From assembly GCA_014378465.1 (NCBI GenBank), contig JACMNQ010000009.1, forward strand, positions 21,508-85,507: a DNA stretch of 64,000 bases, in the 5' to 3' direction. Position numbers and translations under genes: made by a program. Below the pieces are notes generated by a model. It worked only from the letters and a program-made list of their open reading frames with translations, did not search any database and was not told the origin of the DNA. Below are positions 35,383 through 44,225 of this stretch, piece by piece. The first letter of the stretch is position 1, and the number at the start of each line of letters is the position of its first letter. The DNA is from Oligoflexia bacterium (GTDB lineage Bacteria > Bdellovibrionota > UBA1018).

Positions 35383-37274
35383 GCGACATCAAACCTCCCT
35401 CTTCAGTGAAGTCACCACTGAGACCTCTGCGATGCCTGGTGATTCAGCTCGGCAGACTCGGCGACACCCTTCAGAGTCTGATGGCGCTTCGTGCGGCCAA
35501 GCAGCTCTACCCTCAACTCGAAATTCACTTGATCACTCACGAAGCGTTTTCTTCAGCCGCGAAAGAAGTTCCTTGGCTTGCCAGCGTGATCACTCTGCCC
35601 ACGGATAAACTCGTTTCGCCCATTCTTCAAGGCAAGCTGACTGAGAGACAATCCCTGGGTGAACTGGCTCGCTGGGTGGCTCCCCTGATTCAGGACCGCT
35701 GGGACTACGTGCTCAACTGGTCGTTCTCGGACGCCAGCAGTTTTCTGACCGGGCTTCTGGCTTCGCGAGTGAAGCTTGGCTATTCGAGACGCAAGGACAA
35801 CGCGCTCTCCTGCGCCGATGGCTGGAGTCATTACGTTCAAGCCGTGATTCAGGAAGGCTCCGTTCAGAATATCCATCTGACGGACATTCTGACGACTCAG
35901 CTCCTCACCGCACTGCAGATCCATGAAGGTGAACCTGCCGAAGAGAGTGAGTCTTCAAATAACTCTTCAGGCGCTTCGAAATTCTTCTTCAGCTCTCAGG
36001 ACCGCAAGAACGCGGGTGGACCGAATCCCGCTTTCTTGCCCGCTCATTTCAACGATCCTTTCGTGAAATGGGGCGCGATTCAGCTTGGGGCTGAAGGCGA
36101 ATCCAGACAGTGGAGTCCGCAGAAGTGGGCGAAACTGGCTTCCTATCTGCTGCGACGTCATCCAGAGTACCGTATCGTGCTGCTGGGCGATGAAAAGGAG
36201 AAGACGCTCGAGAAGAGTTTTCTCAAAGCGCTGGATCCAGACCTCTCCCGCGACCGCGTGATCTCAAAGATCGGAAAGCTCAGCTTTGACTCGTGGACCA
36301 CGCTGATCAGTGGCTGCCAATGGTTGATGGCTTCTGATGCGCCGGTGATTCACCTTGCAAGCGTCCTGGGAACCCGCGTTCTGAATATATCAGTCGGTGC
36401 AGTCCGTTGGAATGAAACCGGTCCATATGGCAACGGTCACTACATCGTTTCATCGAGTCTCCCCTGCACTGGGTGTGAGTCGCTCTCGCGAAAAGCGGCG
36501 GCTCATTCCTGTGCGGACTCCATCACTCCTGAAGGGGCTTACGCCGTCTGGAGCTATGCTTCGAGTGAATGGGCTCATCGCAGACAGTTGCCGATCGAGA
36601 CGCATTTTTCGCAGCTCAGCTGGTCTTCTGAGCTTTCACATATCCGGATTCACCGCTCCAAGATCCGCGGCGCCAACGACGGTGGCGGCGTTTTCTATGA
36701 ACCGATGGTTCAGCGATCGATGGAACTCCAGGAATGGAATTCTCACGTCATGGGCCACATCGCCCGTGCCTGGTACTGTGGCTGGGTGCCGCCGGTTGGA
36801 CAGGAGCTCGATCGCAGGATGCTGAGCTCGGGACTCATGCAGGGACTGAGACAGCTCAATGAATCTTCCGAAGTTCTGATGAAGATCTGTGCTGAAGCGG
36901 AGCGCGCCGCAAGCACGCTTCAGCAGAAGAGTGCCAAGCTCCCGTCTGAACGCATCATGAGCGTGAGGGACCGCGATACGCTTCGCGATCTCGGCAAGAA
37001 GCTCAACGATCTCGATCAGCTTTTCGAAAGACTTTCGCAATCTCAGGCCGCTCTGAAGCCTTTCTCCCAGATTGCAAAAGTTCTGATGCACAATCTCCAG
37101 GGTCAGCAACTCGCTGACCTCGGCAGAGAGAGCGCTGAATCCTATCAGCTTCTGAGCCAGGGCATCGTCCTGCTCAGGGACTGGGTCAAGCACACTCTCA
37201 CGCTGGCCAAACCCGTCGCTGTCCGAAGCACGACAGAAACAACCCCTTTGAGGAGGTTACATGACCGGATTTAA
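35379..37274 (+). CDS. GT9 (heptosyltransferase-like) glycosyltransferase with helical C-terminal extension
   Basis: The 631-residue protein begins with a GT9 domain (about residues 15-400). It opens L-V-I-Q-L-G-R-L-G-D, the usual phosphate-contact start, and later has I-V-L-L-G-D-E-K-E and the C-terminal donor segment D-A-P-V-I-H-L-A-S-V-L-G-T with T-G-P-Y-G. The classical family enzyme adds heptose to lipopolysaccharide core. Here the gene lies inside a flagellar operon, overlaps both neighbours and carries an extra helical region of about 230 residues not found in WaaC/WaaF. Flagellin glycosylation is the likely role, by context. Confidence 0.82.
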   Translation: MSDIKPPSSVKSPLRPLRCLVIQLGRLGDTLQSLMALRAAKQLYPQLEIHLITHEAFSSAAKEVPWLASVITLPTDKLVSPILQGKLTERQSLGELARWVAPLIQDRWDYVLNWSFSDASSFLTGLLASRVKLGYSRRKDNALSCADGWSHYVQAVIQEGSVQNIHLTDILTTQLLTALQIHEGEPAEESESSNNSSGASKFFFSSQDRKNAGGPNPAFLPAHFNDPFVKWGAIQLGAEGESRQWSPQKWAKLASYLLRRHPEYRIVLLGDEKEKTLEKSFLKALDPDLSRDRVISKIGKLSFDSWTTLISGCQWLMASDAPVIHLASVLGTRVLNISVGAVRWNETGPYGNGHYIVSSSLPCTGCESLSRKAAAHSCADSITPEGAYAVWSYASSEWAHRRQLPIETHFSQLSWSSELSHIRIHRSKIRGANDGGGVFYEPMVQRSMELQEWNSHVMGHIARAWYCGWVPPVGQELDRRMLSSGLMQGLRQLNESSEVLMKICAEAERAASTLQQKSAKLPSERIMSVRDRDTLRDLGKKLNDLDQLFERLSQSQAALKPFSQIAKVLMHNLQGQQLADLGRESAESYQLLSQGIVLLRDWVKHTLTLAKPVAVRSTTETTPLRRLHDRI

Positions 37275-37854
37275 AATCAACGGTGTCGATCGTCCGGCCC
37301 CCGTAGCCTTGAACCAGGATTTCGGCGCACTCATTCACTTCGTCCATGAGAATATGGTCAACGAGATGTCTCTGATCTCCTCGATCCGAGTGAATGGTCT
37401 GGAGATCAGCGAAAACGACGAAAAGGACCTCGCTCCCGTCATCCTCTCCGATCTTGAATCCGTCGAGATCACCTTCGCGCACCCGCGTGAGATCGCCGAA
37501 GACACGCTTCAGACGCTGAAGCTCTTCACGGATCAACTCGCGACCCTGAGTCGCGGGACTGCCTCACAGATCGGGTCAACGGAAGCAGAACTCGATTTTC
37601 AGAGACTTCTCGACGGCATCCAGACTCTGGCCGACACCGTTCAAAGCGTGAAGAAGATCCTTCACATCGGTGTGATGCCTCTGATCAATATTCTGGAAGC
37701 CGATCTCATCTCCGTGCTCACTGATCTCGTTCAGACGCATGAGTCAAAGGATCTCAGCTACCGCGCTGCCCTGCTCAGTGAGCATCTCCCACTCAACCTC
37801 GAGCTCTGGAGAGATGAAGGCATCCCGGAGATGATTCGTTCCAGAGACAGCTGA
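37261..37854 (+). CDS. Helical protein translationally coupled to the GT9 gene
   Basis: The 197-residue product starts 14 bases inside the end of the GT9 gene with a near-perfect AGGAGG site. It has a short beta-rich N-terminus (about 75 residues) followed by long amphipathic helices. There is no signal, membrane segment or cysteine. I know no family. The tight coupling suggests a partner of the glycosyltransferase or of its TPR neighbour. Confidence 0.7.
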   Translation: MTGFKINGVDRPAPVALNQDFGALIHFVHENMVNEMSLISSIRVNGLEISENDEKDLAPVILSDLESVEITFAHPREIAEDTLQTLKLFTDQLATLSRGTASQIGSTEAELDFQRLLDGIQTLADTVQSVKKILHIGVMPLINILEADLISVLTDLVQTHESKDLSYRAALLSEHLPLNLELWRDEGIPEMIRSRDS

Positions 37855-37858
37855 ACGC

Positions 37859-39217
37859 TCAATTGGATTTGTCAAAATCCGGATTGAGGCGGTCGAGCTT
37901 TTCCTTCAGTTGCTTTTCGAGCCCGACGTCTTTGGGCTCGTAGAACCTGCGTCCCACGAGCTCTTTGGGCAGATGCGATTGCATCGCGCGCTGATCACCC
38001 TGATTGTGCGCATACTTGTACCCCTGGCCGTAACCTTCTTTTTTCATGAGGCCCGTGACCGCGTTTCGCAGATGCATCGGCACCGGCAAAGCGCCGGTCG
38101 CGTGAATTTCCGCGATCGCCTGCCCGATCCCGACATAGCTTGCATTGCTCTTCGGCGCCATCGCCAGATAAGTCACTCCCTGCGCGAGGTTGATCCGTCC
38201 CTCGGGCATCCCGATGAAATCGACCGCGTCCTTGACCGCAAGCGCGACCTGAAGTGCACGAGGATCCGCGTTACCAATGTCCTCCGAAGCGAGGATGACC
38301 ATTCGCCGCGCGATGAAAAGAGGATCTTCCCCTCCCTCGAGCATGCGTGCGAGGTAATAGAGGCCCGCGTGTGGGTCACTGTCCCGCAGACTTTTGATGA
38401 AAGCCGAGACCACGCTGTAGTGCTCTTCGCCTGATTTGTCATACGGAATGGGCTGGCGCTCAAGAGAGGACTCCAGCGCGTCTTTGACCTGCGCGAGAGT
38501 CATCGGCTCGCCGCCGGCAGCGCTCGCATAGAGAGAAACATTTTCGAGAGTCGTGAGGGCGCGACGTGCGTCGCCTTCGGAAGTTTCAGCGAGCCACTGG
38601 ATCGCTTCATCTGAAATTCTGAGAAAGCCGCCGAGTCCACGCTTCGAATCGGCAAGCGCGTTGCGAATGATCTGCGACAACGCACCCACTTCGAGTCGCT
38701 CCAGACGAATCGTCCGGGCCCGGGAAAGCAGTGCCGAGTTCAATTCGAATGAAGGATTTTCGGTGGTGGCTCCAATCAGCGTGACCGTTCCGTCTTCGAC
38801 ATGCGGGAGAAGTGCATCCTGCTGGGATTTATTGAAGCGATGAATCTCGTCCACGAAGAGGATGGTTTTTCGCTGACTCATGCGGCGCGACTGCTTCGCT
38901 TTTTCAACCGCTTCCTTGATGTCCTTGACTCCGGAGAGCACAGCGCTCAACGATTCGAAGCCCGACATCGTTCGCTGCGCGATGATCTTGGCGAGAGTCG
39001 TCTTTCCGCAACCGGGGGGACCCCAGAGAATCAACGAAGGTACCCGGTCCGTTTCGATCCAATGACGCAGCGGCTTTCCTGGGCCCAGGACTTTTTCCTG
39101 CCCGGTAAAATCGTCGAGAGTGCGAGGTCTCATTCGATGCGCAAGCGGTCCGGCATTCGGTCCTATCGTCCCGCCTTCAGAGGTCTGCTCTTCTCCGAAA
39201 TCAAATAGATCTGACAT
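37859..39217 (-). CDS. rarA: Replication-associated AAA+ ATPase RarA (MgsA)
   Basis: The 452-residue protein has the RarA layout: L-A-x-R-M-R-P-x-x-L-D-D-F-T-G-Q, Walker A G-P-P-G-C-G-K-T, Walker B L-F-V-D-E-I-H-R-F-N-K-S-Q-Q-D and sensor 1 G-A-T-T-E-N-P-S. The C-terminal tetramerisation domain follows (S-E-D-I-G-N-A-D-P and Y-x-P-K-D-V-G). It acts at stalled forks and single-strand DNA ends. It converges on the flagellar operon with four bases between them. Confidence 0.96.
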   Translation of the reverse strand: MSDLFDFGEEQTSEGGTIGPNAGPLAHRMRPRTLDDFTGQEKVLGPGKPLRHWIETDRVPSLILWGPPGCGKTTLAKIIAQRTMSGFESLSAVLSGVKDIKEAVEKAKQSRRMSQRKTILFVDEIHRFNKSQQDALLPHVEDGTVTLIGATTENPSFELNSALLSRARTIRLERLEVGALSQIIRNALADSKRGLGGFLRISDEAIQWLAETSEGDARRALTTLENVSLYASAAGGEPMTLAQVKDALESSLERQPIPYDKSGEEHYSVVSAFIKSLRDSDPHAGLYYLARMLEGGEDPLFIARRMVILASEDIGNADPRALQVALAVKDAVDFIGMPEGRINLAQGVTYLAMAPKSNASYVGIGQAIAEIHATGALPVPMHLRNAVTGLMKKEGYGQGYKYAHNQGDQRAMQSHLPKELVGRRFYEPKDVGLEKQLKEKLDRLNPDFDKSN

Positions 39218-39270
39218 GATGACAACCGTACTTCCTTTGCTTATGCTCGCTCCAGGAAACAGGAAAACCT

Positions 39271-40236
39271 ATGGCGACCCCGAGAACTGAAAAGACAAGT
39301 AGCAAGAAATCTGAGAAAAGTGGGCTGAATCTCCGCAAAATCGGTTTTATCATCAAACACAATCACCCTCAGGCTGCGGCCCTGGCCAATGAGCTGGCCC
39401 AGACGGTTCTGACCCATGGCCTAGAAGTGGTCTTTGCGACCGAGAGCCGCCCGGTCGTTCAGGAACTGCTCAAGATCACCCAGAAAGTGAAGGGATTCAA
39501 AAACCGCATTCAGATCATCGAAAAAGCCAAAATGGTCGATCAAGCGGACCTCATCATTGTGCTCGGTGGCGACGGAACCTATCTCAGCATTGCGCGTCAA
39601 ATGAAGCTCCGCAGCGTGCCTGTCATGGGCATCAACATGGGAACCTTGGGATTTCTCACTGAAATCAAACAGAGCGAAGCTTTCGAAACCTTGGGACAGC
39701 TCCTGGACGGCAAAGCTCCTGTCATCAGTCAGCGGGCTCTCCTCGAAGTGACGCTGAAGCGGAAGGACAAAGTCGTCTTTCAGGGACCGGTCGTCAATGA
39801 CGCTGTCATCTCCAAAGGCGCGATTGCCCGAATCATTGATATGCAGATCAAAGTGAACGGCCAGTACGTGAATACCGTCCGAGCTGACGGCATCATTGTC
39901 AGCACTCCGACGGGCTCGACGGCTTATGCCCTTGCTGCAGGGGGGCCAATTCTCGAGCCTTCCCTTCCCGCTCTCATTTTGGCCCCGATCTGTCCCCATA
40001 GTTTAACCCAACGCCCACTCGTGATCCCCGAGGACAGCGAGATCGAAATTTGCTTAACGCGTAGGCCCGGGCACGTCGTTCTGACGCTGGATGGACAAGA
40101 TGTGGTAGATATGAAAGAAGACGACGTGGTCGTGGTGAAGCGCTTCAAGAAGCACTCTCTCCAGCTGATTTCGTCCCCGAGCCGCGACTACTACAGCCTC
40201 CTCAGGGAGAAGCTGAACTTTGGTCACAGAGAATAG
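39271..40236 (+). CDS. nadK: NAD kinase
   Basis: The 321-residue protein has the NAD kinase motifs: L-G-G-D-G-T (about 91-96), N-x-G-x-L-G-F-L-T, N-D-A-V-I-S-K-G and the D-G-x-I-V-S-T-P-T-G-S-T-A-Y segment. It makes NADP from NAD and ATP. A basic N-terminal extension of about 22 residues is present. An antisense frame of nearly 200 codons inside it is a shadow. Confidence 0.96.
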   Translation: MATPRTEKTSSKKSEKSGLNLRKIGFIIKHNHPQAAALANELAQTVLTHGLEVVFATESRPVVQELLKITQKVKGFKNRIQIIEKAKMVDQADLIIVLGGDGTYLSIARQMKLRSVPVMGINMGTLGFLTEIKQSEAFETLGQLLDGKAPVISQRALLEVTLKRKDKVVFQGPVVNDAVISKGAIARIIDMQIKVNGQYVNTVRADGIIVSTPTGSTAYALAAGGPILEPSLPALILAPICPHSLTQRPLVIPEDSEIEICLTRRPGHVVLTLDGQDVVDMKEDDVVVVKRFKKHSLQLISSPSRDYYSLLREKLNFGHRE

Positions 40237-40257
40237 CTCGCCAAAAACAGGTAATAG

Positions 40258-40331
40258 GATTTTTCAGCAGGATCAAGAGTCGAGGCAGCAGCCGAGAGCA
40301 ACAGATTCTTGAGCCATCGCTGAAAAAAATC
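40258..40331 (+). promoter_or_regulatory. Three-tier stem-loop in the nadK-recN spacer
   Basis: TTTTTCAGC (40260-40268) pairs perfectly with GCTGAAAAA (40319-40327). Inside it TCAAGA (40273-40278) pairs with TCTTGA (40307-40312). At the top GGC-AGCA-GCC lies next to two possible G.A pairs. The order of T and A tracts is wrong for an intrinsic terminator on either strand. It ends one base before the AGGAAAGG site of recN, so a role in recN translation or RNA processing is possible. Confidence 0.45.
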
Positions 40332-40345
40332 AGGAAAGGCATCAC

Positions 40346-42019
40346 TTGCTCGAAACCCTCAAGATCAAAAATATCGCGATCATTGATTCCGCTGAGATCA
40401 CCTTCAAGGCCGGACTCAACATTCTCTCTGGAGAAACGGGTGCGGGCAAATCCATCATCATCGAAGCAATCTCACTGATTCTTGGCAGCCGCGCGAACAT
40501 CGAACTGATCCGCTCGGGCTGTGATGAAGCCGTCGTCGAAGGACTTTTCAGCACGAAGAACATTTCCTGGATCAATGCACGACTTGAAAAACTCGGCTTT
40601 GAATCCGACACCGGTGAACTTCTCATCAAACGCTCGGTCAACAGGAATGGCAAGCACCGCATCTACATCAATGGCAGCCTCGGCACTCTGAGCGCCCTCC
40701 AGGAGCTTTGCCAGGATCTGATCGACCTCTGCGGCCAGCATGAACACCAGTCCCTTCTGAAGCCCGTCACGCAGCTTGATCTTGTGGACCGCTATGGTGG
40801 ACTCGCGGAAGACTCTCGCGCTTATTCACGGATTTTTTCACAATTCAAGTCTCTGAAACGCGAACGCGATGAACTGTCGACCGCGGAAGCAGAGCGCCTT
40901 CGAAAATCGGATTTTCTCCAGTTTCAGCTCAATGAGCTTGCGGAAGCGAACCTGCAGCCGCAGGAAGATGAAACGCTTCACGCCGAAAAGATTCTCCTTC
41001 AGTCCGGAGAATCCCGCGTTCAGACTGCTGAAGCTGCACGCGACATGATCGAAGCCGAAGATTCCGGCGCGATGAACGTCCTCCGCGCTGCGCTCATGAA
41101 ACTGCGCGCACTCAATCAGATCGATGACCGGGTGACCCCGATCCGCGAGAGCCTGGAACGCGGCATCGCTGAAGTCGAAGACTGCAGCCTGGCGATCCAT
41201 CGCTACTTGAGTTCGGTGGACATGGATCCTGAAAGACTTCAGACCGTGCAGGAGCGCCTGTCGCTCATCGCTGACTTGCGACGCAAGTACGGCGCGACCG
41301 TACAGGAAATGCTCGAAAGCCAGGAAAGACTGCAGAAGGAATACTCGGAACTTGGAGAAGCGGGAGTGCGCCTTGAAGAAATCGTCGCCGAACTCGTCGC
41401 GACTGAAACCAAGCTCATGAAAAACGGCAGAAAGCTTTCAGCTTCCCGCAAGAAAGTATCCGACCTTCTGGCCAAGTCCGTGACCGGCGAACTCAAGGAC
41501 CTCAAGATGGGCGACGCCAAGTTCATGATTGAGCTCAACCCAAAGGGAGACCTTGACTCCTGGACCTCTCACGGAGCCGACGGCATTCAGTTCGTGGTTC
41601 AGACCAACAAGGGCGAAGCCGCAAGGCCTTTGGGGAAAATCGCCTCTGGCGGAGAGCTCTCGCGCATGATGCTGGCCATTCGCCGCGTGATCGCTGACAA
41701 GGGCGGCATCGGAGTTTACCTCTTTGATGAAATCGATGCGGGCATCGGCGGCCAGACCGCGTTCGAAGTCGGCAGGAAGCTCAGATCCGTCGCCAAGCAC
41801 AATCAGGTGATCTGCATCACTCACCTTCCGCAGGTCGCGTCCTTCGCACACCATCACTTGAGCGTTCGCAAGGCGTCGAAGTCTGACCGGACGGCGACTG
41901 AGATTGTGGAACTCTCGCTGAAAGAGCGCAAAGAAGAACTCGCGCGCATGCTGGGTGGACCTCAGCTCACGAAAAAGAGTCTCGAGAATGCGGCTGAGTT
42001 GCTCAGTCTGGCGCGATAG
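40346..42019 (+). CDS. recN: DNA repair protein RecN
   Basis: The start is TTG at 40346, with AGGAAAGG five bases upstream. It aligns with the usual RecN N-terminus (L-x-I-K-N-I-A-I-I). The 557-residue SMC-like protein has Walker A G-E-T-G-A-G-K-S (about residues 31-38), Q-H-E-H-Q-S-L, a central coiled coil, the ABC signature A-S-G-G-E-L-S-R and Walker B V-Y-L-F-D-E-I-D-A-G-I-G-G. It acts early in double-strand break repair. Confidence 0.97.
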   Translation: MLETLKIKNIAIIDSAEITFKAGLNILSGETGAGKSIIIEAISLILGSRANIELIRSGCDEAVVEGLFSTKNISWINARLEKLGFESDTGELLIKRSVNRNGKHRIYINGSLGTLSALQELCQDLIDLCGQHEHQSLLKPVTQLDLVDRYGGLAEDSRAYSRIFSQFKSLKRERDELSTAEAERLRKSDFLQFQLNELAEANLQPQEDETLHAEKILLQSGESRVQTAEAARDMIEAEDSGAMNVLRAALMKLRALNQIDDRVTPIRESLERGIAEVEDCSLAIHRYLSSVDMDPERLQTVQERLSLIADLRRKYGATVQEMLESQERLQKEYSELGEAGVRLEEIVAELVATETKLMKNGRKLSASRKKVSDLLAKSVTGELKDLKMGDAKFMIELNPKGDLDSWTSHGADGIQFVVQTNKGEAARPLGKIASGGELSRMMLAIRRVIADKGGIGVYLFDEIDAGIGGQTAFEVGRKLRSVAKHNQVICITHLPQVASFAHHHLSVRKASKSDRTATEIVELSLKERKEELARMLGGPQLTKKSLENAAELLSLAR

Positions 42020-42020
42020 A

Positions 42021-42770
42021 CTACGGCATCCGCTCGCGCTGAATCTTCTCGTCTTCCTTCGACCAGCTGAGAAATGAACCGTGCGCACGTGGGTACCCCA
42101 CATTGATGTACTGCCCAAAACGATCGCCGATCCGGAAACTCATTTCGTCCAGATCGTGGCAATGCCCCATGACGACGAAGTCATTGCCAAGGTTCAGCTT
42201 CTCGACAGCGTGGTTGCGGTACAAAGTGCGAAGTCGCGTGATTTGATCCGTGGGAAGCGAAAGGGGTGAACGCGGACTCTTCTTGCGGCTCGCAGCACTG
42301 CTCGTGTTCCCGACCCAGTCGAGCCAGTTGCCCGGAAGCACACTGACCAGAGCCTTCATGACGGGGCTTCTGAAAAAACCTCGCAGAGCCTTGTAGCCGT
42401 AGTCCTTGGGATCGACCAGATCCCCATGGGCGACGTAGAAGCGTTTGCCGGCCAAGTCGAAGCTGACGTCGGCAGGGTGAATCTGGAGACCGGGAATTTT
42501 TGAGAACGCCCTCGTGAGATGAAAGTCGTGGTTGCCCTCGATGTAATGAATCTTCACTCCTCGCTGGTCGGCAGCCGCGAGGACTTCGATGAATTTGCGA
42601 TAGCGTGAAGTGAGGAGCTCCTTGTTGCCCACGAAGAAATCGAAGACGTCACCGGCGAGAACCAGGATATCCCCGGAGTGCACCCTTTCGGTGATGAGTT
42701 TGAGCAGGGAAAGGTAAAGGGGATCTTCAGGTCCGGTGATATGCAGATCTGAAGTGATGATCACACGCAT
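42021..42770 (-). CDS. LpxH-like metallophosphatase (UDP-2,3-diacylglucosamine hydrolase)
   Basis: The 249-residue product has the calcineurin-type metal motifs: S-D-L-H-I, G-D-V-F-D-F-F-V-G, E-G-N-H-D-F, A-H-G-D and G-H-C-H. The spacing and the G-N-H-D-F plus H-G-D-x-x-D sequence resemble LpxH, which makes lipid X in lipid A synthesis at the membrane surface. It is close to the usual 240-270 residues. Another member of this superfamily cannot be excluded without alignment. The end is two bases from recN (convergent). Confidence 0.82.
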   Translation of the reverse strand: MRVIITSDLHITGPEDPLYLSLLKLITERVHSGDILVLAGDVFDFFVGNKELLTSRYRKFIEVLAAADQRGVKIHYIEGNHDFHLTRAFSKIPGLQIHPADVSFDLAGKRFYVAHGDLVDPKDYGYKALRGFFRSPVMKALVSVLPGNWLDWVGNTSSAASRKKSPRSPLSLPTDQITRLRTLYRNHAVEKLNLGNDFVVMGHCHDLDEMSFRIGDRFGQYINVGYPRAHGSFLSWSKEDEKIQRERMP

Positions 42771-42790
42771 GCGTGGGAAAAGTATCTGAA

Positions 42791-42843
42791 ATCAGACCTT
42801 CTGATCAAGCAGTTTTGATCAGACCTTCTGATCAAGCAGTTTT
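42791..42843. repeat. 27-bp tandem duplication of a gene end
   Basis: Two identical 26-base copies (42791-42816 and 42818-42843), one base apart, contain the last codons and stop of the minus-strand gene at 42819. The first copy repeats that gene end downstream of the stop. The junction also forms the perfect inverted repeat TGATCAGA-CCT-TCTGATCA (42816-42834). Confidence 0.9.
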
Positions 42844-43187
42844 CCGCGAACGCGGCCGTCCTGGGACGTCTCCTGACGGAGTTTGAGGAATTCTTCGCCA
42901 CTCATCTGCTTGACGACTGCACCGCGTCCGTCTTTCAAAACGACTTTGAGACCCAGGCGGGTATTTTCGACTTCGGCATTCAAGCCGTTGGCCTGGCTCT
43001 GAGCATCCTGGCCGAAACTTGCCGCGGCTGCTGCCACTTCAAAGGGATCAGCCTTTTTCTGCTCTTCTTCCTTCTCATCCTCGGGCTTCTTCTTCTTCTG
43101 CTGCTCGTACGCGCCACCGCCAGGATCTCTATCCTTCGTGGTTCGAGTAAACGAATGAATCGCTGCTGTCAAAGGAATGACTTTCAT
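42819..43187 (-). CDS. Small protein next to flagellin, FlaG-like (tentative)
   Basis: The 122-residue protein has a Lys/Glu-rich N-terminal half (about residues 28-48) and a short structured C-terminal region. There, L-G-L-K-V-V-L-K-D-G-x-G-x-V-V-K-Q-M and S-G-E-E-F-L-K-L-R recall the beta-hairpin-plus-helix pattern of FlaG. It is directly downstream of two flagellins on the same strand. No signal peptide is visible. FlaG affects filament length in other bacteria. The match is by pattern only. Confidence 0.5.
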   Translation of the reverse strand: MKVIPLTAAIHSFTRTTKDRDPGGGAYEQQKKKKPEDEKEEEQKKADPFEVAAAAASFGQDAQSQANGLNAEVENTRLGLKVVLKDGRGAVVKQMSGEEFLKLRQETSQDGRVRGKLLDQKV

Positions 43188-43325
43188 GTGGGGCCTCCAA
43201 AATGCTTATCGCCACTCTTGGCTCAAAAGTTGAATCTAGTTGTTTCCCTCATCATGAGAGCCCATTCCAGGCGATGCACTCGCCATGCAGAAGCGTCCAT
43301 CAAGCTTGCCTGAAAAGAAATGAGT

Positions 43326-43360
43326 GAGACCCCCATGGACTCGGCATCCATGAAGGTCTC
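43326..43360 (-). terminator. Terminator-like hairpin after the first flagellin gene
   Basis: GAGACC and CATGGA (43326-43339) pair with TCCATG and GGTCTC (43347-43360), with a 7-base loop and a 2x2 internal loop. On the minus strand a T-rich stretch follows. It lies 28 bases after the flagellin stop. Confidence 0.6.
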
Positions 43361-43388
43361 CAGGCTATGGGACATCAAAACCGAGGGA

Positions 43389-44225
43389 TCAGTTGAGCAA
43401 TTTGAGAGCTTGCATCGGAGTGTTGTTGGCCTGGGCCAATACTGCAACACCCGCACTTTGCAGAATATTGCCCCGAACGAGCTCTGAGGTTTCTGCCGCA
43501 ATATCCGTGTCGGCAATTCGGCTCCGAGCGGCGCTCAGATTTTCCTTCGCGGTGCCGAGGTTATTGACCGTGGACTGCAGAGTATTCTGAGTCGCGCCGA
43601 GTTTCGCACGTGCTTCGAGCACTTTGTTCATCGCACCATCCACTTTATCCATCGAGTCTCGGGCGCCATCGATGGAACCGAAATTCAGCTCGCTGACCCC
43701 AATTTCACCTGATTTTACGTTGAATTCGGCGGGATTGAACATGATGCGGTCTGCACCGCCCTCCTCCTTCTTGATCCCGACCTGAAATTGCAGCTCTTTG
43801 GCATTGCCGTTCAGGAGATTCGTGCCATTGTAATTGGTGACGTTGGCGATGCGGTCGATTTCACTCTTGAGCTGCTGCACTTCCTTGTCGATGAAGCCGC
43901 GCTCCTTGTCGCCGACCGTGTCCGAAGCGGCCTGTACGCCCAGTTCCCGCATGCGGATCAGGATGTTGCCTACTTCATTGAGGCCACCTTCAGCGACCTG
44001 AACAAAGGAGATTCCGTCATTGGCGTTTCGTTCGGCCATGCCCATGGAGCGGATCTGACTGCGGAGGTTTTCACTGATTGACAGACCTGCTGCATCATCG
44101 CCTGCGCTTGTGATGCGCTGACCGGATGCAAGTCTCTCGTAGGTTTTAGCCTGGTTTTGTGAACTGTGGGAAAGCGAGCGGTTGGCGGCGATGGCAGCCA
44201 TATTGGTGTTGATTCTCAAGCCCAT
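43389..44225 (-). CDS. fliC: Flagellin
   Basis: The 278-residue product has both flagellin ends: N-terminal M-G-L-R-I-N-T-N-M-A-A-I-A-A, R-L-A-S-G-x-R-I-T-S-A-x-D-D-A-A-G-L-S-I-S, and C-terminal A-R-S-R-I-x-D-T-D-I-A-x-E, ending L-A-Q-A-N-N-T-P-M-Q-A-L-K-L-L. The central part is only about 60 residues, so it is a short flagellin lacking the outer domains. AGAGGGACG precedes the start. Confidence 0.97.
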   Translation of the reverse strand: MGLRINTNMAAIAANRSLSHSSQNQAKTYERLASGQRITSAGDDAAGLSISENLRSQIRSMGMAERNANDGISFVQVAEGGLNEVGNILIRMRELGVQAASDTVGDKERGFIDKEVQQLKSEIDRIANVTNYNGTNLLNGNAKELQFQVGIKKEEGGADRIMFNPAEFNVKSGEIGVSELNFGSIDGARDSMDKVDGAMNKVLEARAKLGATQNTLQSTVNNLGTAKENLSAARSRIADTDIAAETSELVRGNILQSAGVAVLAQANNTPMQALKLLN

